Assembly: GCA_013214575.1 (NCBI GenBank)
Contig: JABSSD010000134.1
Span: 1 to 64,000 of the forward strand
Direction: 5' to 3'
DNA from: Paracoccaceae bacterium
GTDB lineage: Bacteria > Pseudomonadota > Alphaproteobacteria > Rhodobacterales > Rhodobacteraceae
DNA: 64,000 nt
A program made the position numbers and the translations under genes. The notes under the pieces are model-generated. The model searched no databases and had not been told where the DNA came from. It saw nothing but the letters and a program-made list of their open reading frames with translations. This document shows, piece by piece, positions 1 through 9,291 of this stretch (the stretch's first letter is position 1; the number at the start of each line of letters is the position of its first letter).

Positions 1-92
1 AGTGCCGACAGATCCCGCTGTGGGTAATCACCGACGATGCCGCCGGTGTCAGCGGCTCGGCACGGGTGGCCCTGGAGGCGGTGGGGGCCTGA
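1..92 (+). CDS. C-terminal end of an unidentified gene (truncated by window edge)
   Basis: The third forward frame is open from the left edge to a TGA at 90-92 and reads as a plausible soluble C-terminus (about 29 residues, ending ARVALEAVGA). It is the only thing seen left of tamB, and the two genes would be convergent. No start or diagnostic motif is inside the window, so no function can be given. It could also be a chance frame. Confidence 0.4.
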   Translation, partial: CRQIPLWVITDDAAGVSGSARVALEAVGA

Positions 93-153
93 CCGCAGGC
101 TGACATTCCCAACTCTGGCTGACTTAAGCCGGTTCTGGTGGCGGGGCTCGGCG

Positions 154-3100
154 CTAATAATCCTTTTTGAAAAACAGCCCAACACCGGTGTCGCCGTCGC
201 TTTCGACAGTACCGGTGACCGTCACGTTGCTGGAGATATCCAGGTTGATGTTCAACTCGCTGTCGCCCCGGGTGTTGACGTTGAAATCGGTGTAGACATT
301 GTCGGCGACATAGCCGCCCAGACCCAGACCATCGAGGCTCAGCGCTGCCTCGTCGGCGCCGGTTCCATCGCGCAGCGCGCCTTCGGTATTGCCGCCACGC
401 CCGCTGAGCTCACGCAATGATCCAGCCATGCGGGCCAGTGCCAGCGGTGACAGATCTTCGATATTCTCGCCGAACAGCAGCAGCGCCAATGCCTCTTCGC
501 TGGGACGGGCAGGGTCCGAGTGGACCTTGATCACCGGTGCATCTATCAAGCCGGAAATTTCCAGGGTGGCCGACCCCTCGGATGTGTTGGCGGTGGATTT
601 GAAGTCAAGATAGGGCACCAGATTTCCCTGCAGGGTGACCCTGCCTTCATCGAGCTCCAATTTGCGACCCAGCAGGTTGAAATGGCCCCGGATCAGGTCG
701 ATTTGGCCTGAGGGGGCCAGATTAGCTGTGCTGCCTCGGACATGGATCTGACCGCCCAGTTCCGCCTGCAATCCGCGGCCACGGGCAAAGATATGGCCGG
801 GGGCGTTGATCAGGATATCCAGCGCGATGTCGGGGCCGCTGCCGGCTGGGGCCTGATTTATCAGCCCGGCGCGGGCGCGGGTGCTGCGCGAGGCGGCGGG
901 CTCGTTCAGATGGCGGATCGGCGGGATCGGCGCTGAGGTCACCGACCCGCCGGCAGCGGCCAGGTTGATATTGGTCTCGCCGACATTGATATGCCCGGCC
1001 AGTCGCCCATTGCCAGCCAGCGGGCCGCTATAGCCAAGCGCGCCGGTCAGCACCGTGTTGTAGATCAGGTTGTCGGTCAGCACCACGCTGTCCAGCGCCA
1101 GCTGTATGTTGCCGTCAAAAGGAGCGGTCAGCGAGACCGGGCCGGATATGCGAATAGCACCGCCGGCACGGGGCTGCGCCGAGATCTGGATATGGGCGCT
1201 GGACTGCGCCACCGAGATGGTGGCGGAGATCGCCTCGATCTGTTGCTTGGCCGCCGGAATGGCCAATGTGGTGCCACTGGTTGAAATGCTGCCACTGAGC
1301 GAGCTAAGGGCTGGTGGGCCCTTCAGCGTCATGTCGAATTTCGCCAGCCCCCGGACCGAGTTGGGCTTGATGAACAGATTGGCGGCATCCAGACGCAACT
1401 GGCCATTGGCGCGCAGGTCGGCGCTGGCCAGGGTCTCGTTCCAGCTGCCGGTGATGGAGGCGTCGATGCCGGCCGGGCCAGTGACATTGCTGTCGATCCG
1501 CCAGAGACCATCGCGACGGCTGGCGCTGCCCTGTGCCGCCAGTTGGCCCGCCAATTCCGGCAGGAATCGTTGAAGATCCATCAGGGTTGCATCGAAGGTC
1601 AGCTCGGCTGTGCCGCTGCGGTCAATGGATCCCTCTAGCACGGCCTGTGAGGCATTTGGCCCCAGCAGCTGCGCGGTGCCGGACAGGGTGTCGCCGTCAC
1701 GGGTGACATCGGCGCTCAGTTCGAGCGGCCCCGAGGTCTGCGGCAACAGCGGTCCAGTGTCGTTCAGGCGGGCGGTCAGGGTCAGCGACCCAGTATTGCT
1801 GTCCAACCGCCCCTGCGCCTGCGCCGACAGCGCCGGGTTGGACAGCTCAAACTGGTCGATACGCAGCCCATCAGTGCCGCGCGCAGCCTGCAGGGTCAGG
1901 CTGGTGATACCGGATATCAGCGGGTCAATCTGGGCAAGGCCGGTGGTCAACTGGTCGGCCCGAACCGCCAGGCCGAGGTCGAAACTACCTGACAGCGGCG
2001 CTGCGAACCCGTTGAGCTCAGCGGTGACAGCGCCGCCGAGGGGGTGCCCCGCCAGCCCCGAGAAGCGCGCCAGATCGGCGGCCTCCAGATGCAGATCGGT
2101 GGTGATTTTCAAGCCACTGTCCAGTCCCTCGATCCGGGCCTCGCCGCTGGCGTGATAGTCGCTGCCGCGCAGGGCCATGTTGCGTATCGTCAACCCAAGG
2201 TCGCCCTGCGTCGCCAGAGTGCCGGCAAAACTGACCTGGTCGCCAAGCGCCTGCGCCAGGCCTGGATCGGCGGGTTTAAGGCCGGAGAGCGCCGCCTCGA
2301 TATATCCACTGATGGCAAATCCATCGCTTTGATCCAGCGTCCCTACAGCGGTCAGGTCAGCCCGTGACAAGGACAGGCCCGGATGGCTCAGCCGATCGAG
2401 CAGCGCCTTGACCTGCCAGTCCCCAGCGGCGGTTTTCTGCGCCGTGAGTTCGATCCCGGCCAATGTGGTCGCACCGCCGGCAATGGGCAGCAGAACCGCT
2501 GCCTGACCCTTGGGCGGGGTGATTGCGGCCTTGATATTGGCGCTCTCAAACACGCCGCCGGGGGCCAGCGCCAGGGCGCCGGTCAGCTGCAGCGCCCGGC
2601 TGCGCAACACCAGATTGTCCAGGGTGAGGCGGCCGTCCGGGTCGCTGTGACCCTGCAGGTTGGCGCGCAGGCCAGCGCCAAAGAACGGCCGGTAGGGTGG
2701 CGGCAGCAGTGGGTCGATATCGCCGCTCAGATCCGCCGTAAAAGACAGGTTGTTCGGGGTTTCAGAGTCGCCTGAAGGCAGGGCCGCCAGCACCAGCTGG
2801 CCGCCCAGACGCCGGGTGCCATTGGTGTCGAGCTCCAGATTGGCGTTGAAGTCATTGACCGGACCGGTGCCCATCACAGACAATCGCACCGTTGGGCGGC
2901 CGGGCAGATCCAGCAGCGAGGTGACCAGCCCATTGGCCGCTTCCTCGAGCGCCAGATCCAGCGTTATCACGCTGGTTTCATTGACAAAGGACGCATCCAG
3001 CCGCAGCAGATCTCCGGGTTTGTCCAGCCGTGCCACCGAAAGGTCGAGATCCAGAGCGCCTGCGGAGAGTTGCAGCGCGCCATTCAGCGACAGGCTGGCG

Positions 3101-3567
3101 GCGGTGCCCAGCAGATCTTTGCCCAACTCGATCCGGCCCACCCGGATTTCGCCCAGTTCTACCGCCACCGGAAGCTCGGGCAATTGAAACGGGGTGGCCT
3201 CGGGGATTGGCAGCTCGGGGTCTGGTGGTGTGGCTGTGGGGCGGCGCTCAATACGCACGGTTTCGGCGGTCAGCGCGTTGACCGAAAACCTGCCCTGGAT
3301 CAGCGCCAGCCGGTTCCAGTCCAGCACTGCGTTGTCGATGGTCAGCCAGATGCCGTCATCGTCTGATACGGTGATCTGCCTGATGGTGGCTTGGGATGAC
3401 AGGGCGCCCTGCATGCCGATCACACTGATCTGGCGGTTGTCGCCTGACAGGCTGTCCTCAATAAATCCGACCAGAAATCCGCCGGCCTCTTGACTGTCCT
3501 GGTCCTGCGCAACCAGCGGAGCCGCAACCAGCGTCCCGGCCAGGATATATGTGAAAAGCCGGTTCAA
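154..3567 (-). CDS. tamB: Translocation and assembly module protein TamB
   Basis: This 1137-residue protein matches the TamB (DUF490) family: a very long, repetitive, beta-rich periplasmic protein tethered at the N-terminus that works with TamA to insert autotransporters and other outer-membrane proteins, and is also linked to lipid transport. An N-terminal signal-like hydrophobic stretch (about residues 4-20, ending APLVAQ) is followed by repeating beta-strand segments rich in LDNL/ITGS patterns. The conserved C-terminal TamB domain occupies roughly the last 300 residues and ends in GVGLFFKKDY, typical of the family. The start is TTG, overlapping the TGA of tamA as TTGA, with AGGA eight bases upstream, so translation is coupled to tamA. 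Size and position directly after tamA make the assignment firm. Confidence 0.93.
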   Translation of the reverse strand: MNRLFTYILAGTLVAAPLVAQDQDSQEAGGFLVGFIEDSLSGDNRQISVIGMQGALSSQATIRQITVSDDDGIWLTIDNAVLDWNRLALIQGRFSVNALTAETVRIERRPTATPPDPELPIPEATPFQLPELPVAVELGEIRVGRIELGKDLLGTAASLSLNGALQLSAGALDLDLSVARLDKPGDLLRLDASFVNETSVITLDLALEEAANGLVTSLLDLPGRPTVRLSVMGTGPVNDFNANLELDTNGTRRLGGQLVLAALPSGDSETPNNLSFTADLSGDIDPLLPPPYRPFFGAGLRANLQGHSDPDGRLTLDNLVLRSRALQLTGALALAPGGVFESANIKAAITPPKGQAAVLLPIAGGATTLAGIELTAQKTAAGDWQVKALLDRLSHPGLSLSRADLTAVGTLDQSDGFAISGYIEAALSGLKPADPGLAQALGDQVSFAGTLATQGDLGLTIRNMALRGSDYHASGEARIEGLDSGLKITTDLHLEAADLARFSGLAGHPLGGAVTAELNGFAAPLSGSFDLGLAVRADQLTTGLAQIDPLISGITSLTLQAARGTDGLRIDQFELSNPALSAQAQGRLDSNTGSLTLTARLNDTGPLLPQTSGPLELSADVTRDGDTLSGTAQLLGPNASQAVLEGSIDRSGTAELTFDATLMDLQRFLPELAGQLAAQGSASRRDGLWRIDSNVTGPAGIDASITGSWNETLASADLRANGQLRLDAANLFIKPNSVRGLAKFDMTLKGPPALSSLSGSISTSGTTLAIPAAKQQIEAISATISVAQSSAHIQISAQPRAGGAIRISGPVSLTAPFDGNIQLALDSVVLTDNLIYNTVLTGALGYSGPLAGNGRLAGHINVGETNINLAAAGGSVTSAPIPPIRHLNEPAASRSTRARAGLINQAPAGSGPDIALDILINAPGHIFARGRGLQAELGGQIHVRGSTANLAPSGQIDLIRGHFNLLGRKLELDEGRVTLQGNLVPYLDFKSTANTSEGSATLEISGLIDAPVIKVHSDPARPSEEALALLLFGENIEDLSPLALARMAGSLRELSGRGGNTEGALRDGTGADEAALSLDGLGLGGYVADNVYTDFNVNTRGDSELNINLDISSNVTVTGTVESDGDTGVGLFFKKDY

Positions 3568-5375
3568 AATGCTTGTCCTATGCCGATGTAAAACTGCAGC
3601 CCGTCACTGCTGTCGCCGTCGACGGGATAGGCCAGATCCAACCTGAGCGGGCCAATCCCGGCCACATCATAGCGCAGGCCCAGCCCGGCGCCTGCGTGGC
3701 GTTGCGATGATCCAGACACCAGGCTGCTTTCGTCCACCAGCCCCAGATCATAGAACCCCACCAGCGAGATCTTGTCGCTCACTCTGCCGCGGATCTCGCC
3801 GGACAGGGCCAGGTATCCTTTACCGCCGGCAGTGCCACCTGTGACCGGAACCCCCAGTGATTGGTATTCGTGTCCGCGCACCGAACCAGCGCCGCCTGAG
3901 AAGAACAACATCGTCGGGGAGACCTCGCTGAGGTCAGGACCAATGACCGACCCCAGTTGCAGCCGCGCCGCCAGCACCACCGTGTCGCTGCGACCCAGAC
4001 TGTAATAGATGCGCCCGTCCAGTTTGATCTGGGCGCCGGATTTACTGCCGCCGAGGCCGGCAAAGGGCAGCAGGCGTGCATTCAGGTAGTATCCGTCGGT
4101 GGCGCTGACCCGGTTGTTGCGCGCGTCTTTTTCGACCCGCAGGTTGGCCAGGGCATATTTGAACCGGCGTTTGCCAAACACGTCTGTCGCAAGGATCGAG
4201 TCAAACCCGATTGAACCCTCGGCAAACAGCGTATCCGAGAACACCCGCCGCACCCCGATGGCGCCCAATCCGTGGGTGGCGGTATAGTGTTCTTCGTCCA
4301 GCCGCTCGGCCTCGAGCAGGTAATAGGTATTGTCGTCGGGACCGAGAGTGGCGGGGCGGTCCAGGCGCAGGCTGATACGGCCGTCCAGATCACTGCTGCT
4401 GCCAATGCCGCTGAGACGGGTTTCAAAGCGCAGCTTTTCGGCATTGCCAAACAGGTTGCGGTGCATCCAGGTGCCGGTCAGCTCTAACCCGTCGCTGGAA
4501 CTCAGCTCGGCCCCGAAGGTTAGGCGACGCAGGGGCTGGTCTTCGAAATTGGCGGTGAAATCCAGGGTGCCATCGGGGTTGGCCTGCGGGGCCTCGATCA
4601 GCGAGACCGAGGAGAAGGTGCCGGTGCGGCGCAACCGGGTTGCGGCTTTGGCAAGATCCTCCGGGTGATAGGGCTCACCACTGGGAAAGCCGGCGATCCG
4701 GCGGATGGCCTCGGGTTTCACCGCCGTTTCGCCGGTTTGATGCAGCTGGCCAAAGCGCAGATGCGGGCCGGGGGTCAGGTGGATCGCGGCGTTGATGCGG
4801 GCCTGCACATGGTTGGCGGTGATGTCCTGAGACTGCAGCGCCACCTTGGCGTGGCCAGCCTGGCGCCAGGCCTTTAGGCCAGCCATTCTGGCATCGCGGA
4901 TCGCGCCGGTGCTGGCAGGTCGATCGGGGGCAAAACTGTCTGGAATATCCACTTCGCTGGGATCGGGCATCGGGGTGACGCTGGCACTGCCAAAGGTGAA
5001 TTTTGGCCCCGGAGTGACGGTAATGGTGATGGCGGTGATGGAGCGCGGCGGATACAGCGGCTGGATAGAGGCGGCTTCACGGCCGTCGAGCCGGATATGC
5101 ACCTGCGGCGAGAAATGCCCGGTGTCGTAAAGAACCTGCACCAAGCTGCGGTAGTCCGACAGGGCGGCGGCCAGCAGCCCCTGCACATCAATATCCGGTT
5201 GCACTGACAGAACCGCCGAGGCGCTGCGCAACCGGTCCGTCAGGTCTTCATCGGCGCCCGGAGCGGTGAGGCTGGTGCTGGCGGCCTGTGCCATATCGGG
5301 CACAGCAAGGCCAAAACCGCCGAGACAGATCAGCAGGGCGTTAAGAACGTGACGCGGATAACAAAATAAATACAT
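3564..5375 (-). CDS. tamA: Outer-membrane assembly factor TamA (BamA/Omp85 family)
   Basis: A 603-residue Omp85-type outer-membrane barrel. Residues 1-31 look like a signal peptide ending AQA. Residues about 35-270 fit three POTRA-like domains, and about 290-603 form the surface-antigen beta-barrel, closing with a C-terminal phenylalanine (YIGIGQAF), the usual outer-membrane signature recognised by BamA. An FRGHEY-like lid motif appears as VRGHEYQSLG at about residues 497-506. It pairs with TamB just downstream in one operon with a four-base overlap. ATG has GGAG upstream. BamA itself is unlikely because there are too few POTRA repeats and tamB is coupled to it. Confidence 0.93.
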   Translation of the reverse strand: MYLFCYPRHVLNALLICLGGFGLAVPDMAQAASTSLTAPGADEDLTDRLRSASAVLSVQPDIDVQGLLAAALSDYRSLVQVLYDTGHFSPQVHIRLDGREAASIQPLYPPRSITAITITVTPGPKFTFGSASVTPMPDPSEVDIPDSFAPDRPASTGAIRDARMAGLKAWRQAGHAKVALQSQDITANHVQARINAAIHLTPGPHLRFGQLHQTGETAVKPEAIRRIAGFPSGEPYHPEDLAKAATRLRRTGTFSSVSLIEAPQANPDGTLDFTANFEDQPLRRLTFGAELSSSDGLELTGTWMHRNLFGNAEKLRFETRLSGIGSSSDLDGRISLRLDRPATLGPDDNTYYLLEAERLDEEHYTATHGLGAIGVRRVFSDTLFAEGSIGFDSILATDVFGKRRFKYALANLRVEKDARNNRVSATDGYYLNARLLPFAGLGGSKSGAQIKLDGRIYYSLGRSDTVVLAARLQLGSVIGPDLSEVSPTMLFFSGGAGSVRGHEYQSLGVPVTGGTAGGKGYLALSGEIRGRVSDKISLVGFYDLGLVDESSLVSGSSQRHAGAGLGLRYDVAGIGPLRLDLAYPVDGDSSDGLQFYIGIGQAF

Positions 5376-5499
5376 CGGCGGGCTCCGGGGCTGCCTGTAA
5401 AATCAAGCCTCTCTGGTAAATATCAGAGATTATGCGGTGGCATAACGGTTAACACAGCAGCGGAAGCGGTAGAAGGCGAGAAATCGCATGATGGGCCGG

Positions 5500-6729
5500 T
5501 TACATCTGCGCTGCGCGGTACCAGCGGCGGATGGCGGCGCGGTCTTCGGGCTCCATGAAGGTGACATTGGCGGGGGGCATCGCATCGGTGACCCCGGCGT
5601 GCAGATAGATGGCATGCGCCTGTCGGGCGACATCGGCCTCGCTTTCCAGCAGCACGCCTTTGGGCGCGCGGCGGATACCGTCCCAGAACGGTTCGCGGGC
5701 GTGGCACATGGAACAGCGGCCCAGCACCAGCTCGTGGACCTCCTCAAAACCATCGGCCTGCGCCATCACCAGGGCGGTGCCGCGCAGCGCCGCCTGGTCC
5801 TCGGCGTCGCCGTCATTTTCCTGCCCAAGGGTAGACAGGATGATGATGCCGAGGAACAGCAGGGCGGTGACCAGCCAGGTCCAGGTCGGGTTGCCTTTGC
5901 GGGCGTGGCGGGTGTTGAAATAATGCCGGATGCTCACCCCCATCAGGAACACCAGCGCCGCAATCAACCAGTTGTACTGGCTGGCAAAGGCCAGTGGGTA
6001 ATGGTTCGACAGCATCAGGAAGATCACCGGCAGGGTGAGGTAGTTGTTATGGGTCGAGCGCAGCTTGGCAATCTTGCCGTATTTGGCATCCGGGATGCGC
6101 CCCGCCTGCAGGTCTGCCACCACGATGCGCTGGTTTGGCATGATGATGAAGAACACATTGGCGGTCATGATGGTGGCGGTAAAGGCCCCCAGATGCAGCA
6201 TCATGGCGCGGCCGGTGAACACCTGATTCAAACCCCAACCCATCACCACCAGCAGCACAAACAGCAGCACCATCAGCAGGGTCGGGCGCTCGGCTAGGCC
6301 GGATTTGCACAGGCGGTCATAGATCAGCCAGCCCACCGACAGCGAGGCCGCCGAGATGGCAATGCCCTGCCACAGCATCAGGTCCGCCTTGGACTGATCA
6401 ATCAGGAACAGCTCTCCGCCCGCCCAATAGACCACCATCAGCAGCGCCGCCCCGCTGAGCCAGGTCGAATAGCTCTCCCATTTGAACCAGGTCAGGTGTT
6501 CGGGCATCTCAGATGGCGCCACCAGATATTTGCGCACGTGGTAAAACCCACCGCCATGCACCTGCCATTCCTCACCGTGGGCACCGGCCGGCAGATCCGC
6601 CGCCTGGCGCAAGCCAAGGTCCAGGGCAATGAAGTAGAACGAGGAGCCGATCCAGGCGATGGCGGTAATCACATGCAGCCAGCGCAGGGCTAAGCCCAGC
6701 CAATCCCACATCATCAGAAGTTCAAACAT
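5500..6729 (-). CDS. puuD: Urate hydroxylase PuuD (membrane urate oxidase with cytochrome c domain)
   Basis: PuuD oxidises urate to 5-hydroxyisourate, the first step of urate breakdown. It replaces soluble uricase in many alphaproteobacteria and feeds electrons to the respiratory chain rather than making peroxide. Several hydrophobic helices span residues about 10-310. A C-terminal cytochrome c domain carries a haem-binding CSMCH at about residues 339-343 and a probable axial Met in DAMPPANV. The 409-residue length fits the family. I chose the ATG at 6729 (MFELLMMWDW) because it matches where the family begins. Upstream GTG (6762) and ATG (6744) codons are possible but no start has a convincing ribosome site. 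It is divergent from a LysR regulator across 98 bases. Confidence 0.92.
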   Translation of the reverse strand: MFELLMMWDWLGLALRWLHVITAIAWIGSSFYFIALDLGLRQAADLPAGAHGEEWQVHGGGFYHVRKYLVAPSEMPEHLTWFKWESYSTWLSGAALLMVVYWAGGELFLIDQSKADLMLWQGIAISAASLSVGWLIYDRLCKSGLAERPTLLMVLLFVLLVVMGWGLNQVFTGRAMMLHLGAFTATIMTANVFFIIMPNQRIVVADLQAGRIPDAKYGKIAKLRSTHNNYLTLPVIFLMLSNHYPLAFASQYNWLIAALVFLMGVSIRHYFNTRHARKGNPTWTWLVTALLFLGIIILSTLGQENDGDAEDQAALRGTALVMAQADGFEEVHELVLGRCSMCHAREPFWDGIRRAPKGVLLESEADVARQAHAIYLHAGVTDAMPPANVTFMEPEDRAAIRRWYRAAQM

Positions 6730-6827
6730 TGGAGGCCCCGTCATTGTTGTTTGTCTGCACACTAGGCAAGACCTGCATTATTCGGTATTCCCGCATATTA
6801 TCAAACTGTATCAAAAAAAATGGAACA

Positions 6828-7769
6828 ATGTCTTATCTTGACAACATTCGGACCTTTGTAAGGGTCTATGAGCTGGGCTCGATGTCTGCGGCCGGCCGGG
6901 ATCTGCGGATTTCGCCGGCGGTGACCTCGGCGCGGATTTCGCAGCTTGAGGATTATCTTGGGGTGCGTCTGTTTCAGCGCACCACCCGCAATCTGACCGC
7001 AACCGAGCAGGGCAAGGCGTTCTATAGTGGCGCGGTGACGGTGCTGGAAAGTGTGGACGCCGCCGAGGCCAAGGTGATGCATCTGACCGAGGTGCCGCGT
7101 GGGTCGTTGTTTGTGGCGGCTCCTTTGGGGGTGGGGCGACGATTGCTGGCGCCTCAGGTGCCGAAATTCCTGGCCGAATATTCCGAAATGAGCATTCGGC
7201 TGCGATTGACGGACCGGTCGGTGGATCTGACCACCGAGGGGCTGGATCTGGCCTTTTTCCTGGGTCAGCCCGAGGACAGCAACCTGCGGATCCGCAAGAT
7301 CACCGATTGTCAGCGTATGCTTTGTGCCTCGCCGGACTATCTGGCGCGGCTGGGCATGCCAAAAAATGGCGCAGATCTGGTCGGCGGCAGCCATGTCTGT
7401 CTGAACCTGAGATTTCCCGGCGCGGCGGAATTTCAGTGGATGCTGGAAACGCCAGAGGGTCCAAAGCGCTATGCCGTTTCGGGGCGGTATGAATGTGATG
7501 ATGGCGATGTTCTGACCGACTGGGCGCTGAGCGGCCAGGGCATTGCGCTGAAGCCGGTGTTCGAGGTGGCGGATCATCTCTGTGAGGGGCGGCTGATCCC
7601 GGTGGCGACCCAGACTCCGCCGGTGCCTGCCCAGATGGCCTGCCTCTATACCCACCGTCGCCACCAGGATCCCAAAACCCGCCTGTTCATGGATTTCATG
7701 ACCGAGCATATGGCGCGCACCATTCGCGAGGCCGAGGCGCGCGTTGCAAAGGTGATCTCCCGCCCCTGA
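6828..7769 (+). CDS. LysR-family transcriptional regulator, probably of the purine genes
   Basis: A 313-residue LysR-type regulator. An N-terminal winged helix-turn-helix (about residues 3-62, MSAAGRDLRISPAVTSARIS) is followed by the LysR substrate-binding domain from about 90. The start is the ATG at 6828; an in-frame extension back to 6729 would run into the puuD promoter and has no family counterpart. Its head-to-head position with puuD suggests it controls urate catabolism and its own gene, the usual LysR arrangement, but the ligand is inferred only from context. Confidence 0.85.
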   Translation: MSYLDNIRTFVRVYELGSMSAAGRDLRISPAVTSARISQLEDYLGVRLFQRTTRNLTATEQGKAFYSGAVTVLESVDAAEAKVMHLTEVPRGSLFVAAPLGVGRRLLAPQVPKFLAEYSEMSIRLRLTDRSVDLTTEGLDLAFFLGQPEDSNLRIRKITDCQRMLCASPDYLARLGMPKNGADLVGGSHVCLNLRFPGAAEFQWMLETPEGPKRYAVSGRYECDDGDVLTDWALSGQGIALKPVFEVADHLCEGRLIPVATQTPPVPAQMACLYTHRRHQDPKTRLFMDFMTEHMARTIREAEARVAKVISRP

Positions 7770-7993
7770 CGGTGCCTGACGGCCCAGTGCAGGGTTTGGG
7801 CATGGCACCGCGCAGGCGCGCTGCGGGACGGTGCAAGATCCTGTGACGTGGGTACTCTGTTGCGGTCATTGGACTGCAGGGCGAGGCGTTTGGCGGGCTG
7901 AACTATTCGTTGACTGCATTGTTAACGGTGTGGTTAATTATGGGACGGTGCGATCAGCGCGGCATTTTGGTGTGACAAAAAAGGGGATGATTT

Positions 7994-8380
7994 ATGGCAG
8001 AGCTTTTTGACGGTGTGAGCTGGGCGGGGGTTATTTCAGGGGCTATTGCGGCGTTCCTGCTGGGCTGGCTGTGGTATTCGCCGAAGCTGTTTGGAGAGAA
8101 ATGGGCCGAAGGTGTCGGGGTCCGGATGGGCGCGGCAGATGAGATGCCCAAAGCCGCTATGGGGGTCCAGCTTCTGGGCCTGTTTCTGGTCAGCTGGCTG
8201 GTTGGGGTCACCGCTGTCTCGGAGGCCTTGGCGACCATTATTCTGGCTGTGGGTGCGTTTTCCGTGATGGGCTATGCCGGCGGGATGTTTCGCAACAACA
8301 GCCGATATGCGCGCGGAGTGGATGCCGGCTATTGGCTGGCCAGTGTTGTGGTCATGGTGATTTGTCAGGGGATTTTCTGA
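7994..8380 (+). CDS. DUF1761 small membrane protein
   Basis: A 128-residue membrane protein matching DUF1761: four hydrophobic segments (about 10-28, 57-75, 77-95, 108-126) and the family-like GWLWYSPKLFGEKW near the N-terminus. The ATG has AAGGGG just upstream. Function is unknown. It sits alone between the LysR gene and uraH inside the purine cluster, preceded by a 224-base non-coding gap, so a link to purine use is only positional. Confidence 0.8.
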   Translation: MAELFDGVSWAGVISGAIAAFLLGWLWYSPKLFGEKWAEGVGVRMGAADEMPKAAMGVQLLGLFLVSWLVGVTAVSEALATIILAVGAFSVMGYAGGMFRNNSRYARGVDAGYWLASVVVMVICQGIF

Positions 8381-8528
8381 TCCAGGGGCTGCTCCGGTCC
8401 TGCGGGTTGGCCGCAGCAGAGCTGGGCTCGGTGATGAAAGCCGCACCCGTGATGACTGGTGGGTGATGACTGACTGAAGACGGGTGATTGCCGGTGGGTG
8501 TTGGCAGATGGATAGGCCAAAGGGGGGG

Positions 8529-8760
8529 CTCCCGCCCCTGCCGGGTTGGGCGTGGCAGCGCGCGTGCCGCGCGCTGTGGACAGGTTGCCAGGGTTGCGCC
8601 CATCGCAGGAGCTGCAGTTTCAGGCACCGCAGGTGCATTTAGCTTCTGGAACCGCAGGTGCATTAGTTTGGGGCACCGCAGGTACGTTAGATTCGGGCAC
8701 CGCAGGTGCCACGCCCAACGGGCAGGGTTGCATCTTTGATGCGGCTCTGCCGGGCGGGAG
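8529..8760. repeat. Large palindromic element with internal 24-bp tandem repeats (copy A)
   Basis: Bases 8381-8779 hold no convincing gene. The arms CTCCCGCCC (8529-8537) and GGGCGGGAG (8752-8760) are inverted repeats, as are 8545-8557 and 8707-8719 (13 bp, perfect). A small GCATC-TTT-GATGC hairpin lies at 8730-8742. The loop holds about five imperfect copies of a roughly 24-bp unit from 8600 to about 8720. Each carries the core GCACCGCAGGTGC, itself a mini-palindrome, or a variant of it. A related 122-bp element lies at 52599-52720. Translated frames here are repeat artefacts (for example PAVP octads). Confidence 0.8.
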
Positions 8761-8779
8761 AGCACCGCTGGTTTGCGGG

Positions 8780-9136
8780 TCAGCTGCCGCGGTAGGTGGA
8801 GTAGCCAAAGGCCGACAGCAACAGCGGCACATGGTAGTGGGCGCTGGCGTCGCTGATGCCAAAGCGGATGGGGACCTGATCCAGGAACAGCGGCTCGGGC
8901 AGAGATTGAGGGCTATTGCGCAGGTAGTCTCCGGCCTGGAACACCAGCTCATAGGTGCCGATGGCAAACCCGTCTTGCGGCAGGATCGGCGTGTTGGTGC
9001 GCCCGTCGCTGTTGGTCTGCATCTCAGCCAGCAGGCTGCGGCTGTCGCCCTCAATGCGATAGAGCGTGATTTTCAGCCCTGCTGCCGGGCAGCCCTGGGC
9101 GGTATCCAGAACATGAGTGGTCAGATAACCGGTCAT
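8780..9136 (-). CDS. uraH: 5-hydroxyisourate hydrolase
   Basis: A 118-residue transthyretin-like enzyme that hydrolyses 5-hydroxyisourate, the PuuD product, to OHCU. The hallmark C-terminal tetrapeptide YRGS is present as the last four residues, together with the N-terminal [16 protein letters not shown] block and an HYHVPLLLS strand. I placed the start at the ATG at 9136, with AAGGAG eight bases upstream; the open frame extends further but without homology. Divergent from the allantoinase/OHCU decarboxylase gene, which takes its product. Confidence 0.95.
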   Translation of the reverse strand: MTGYLTTHVLDTAQGCPAAGLKITLYRIEGDSRSLLAEMQTNSDGRTNTPILPQDGFAIGTYELVFQAGDYLRNSPQSLPEPLFLDQVPIRFGISDASAHYHVPLLLSAFGYSTYRGS

Positions 9137-9291
9137 CTTGGGGTCTCCTTTTGCCTGACCCAACCCCTGACGCAGAGCGGCTGCAGTTGCAAACGTGGCG
9201 GCTTTGACAGTGTCTTCGGGAAAATTTGAAAAACCGCTCTCATCTTCTGCCATAGTAAGGGATGACCCAATAGGTTGAAAGGCCAGGCACT

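Noticed and set aside
7922..7937. CtrA box from two TTAA sequences
   Set aside because: The spacing is eight bases, not the required seven.
8545..8719. Integron attC site suggested by GTTGGGC and GCCCAAC arms
   Set aside because: attC sites run RYYYAAC to GTTRRRY; here the order is the opposite on both strands, and no integrase or cassette structure is present.
8488..8739. Short open frames across the 24-bp tandem repeats
   Set aside because: Their sequence is just the repeat translated, and no start signal or family match is seen.
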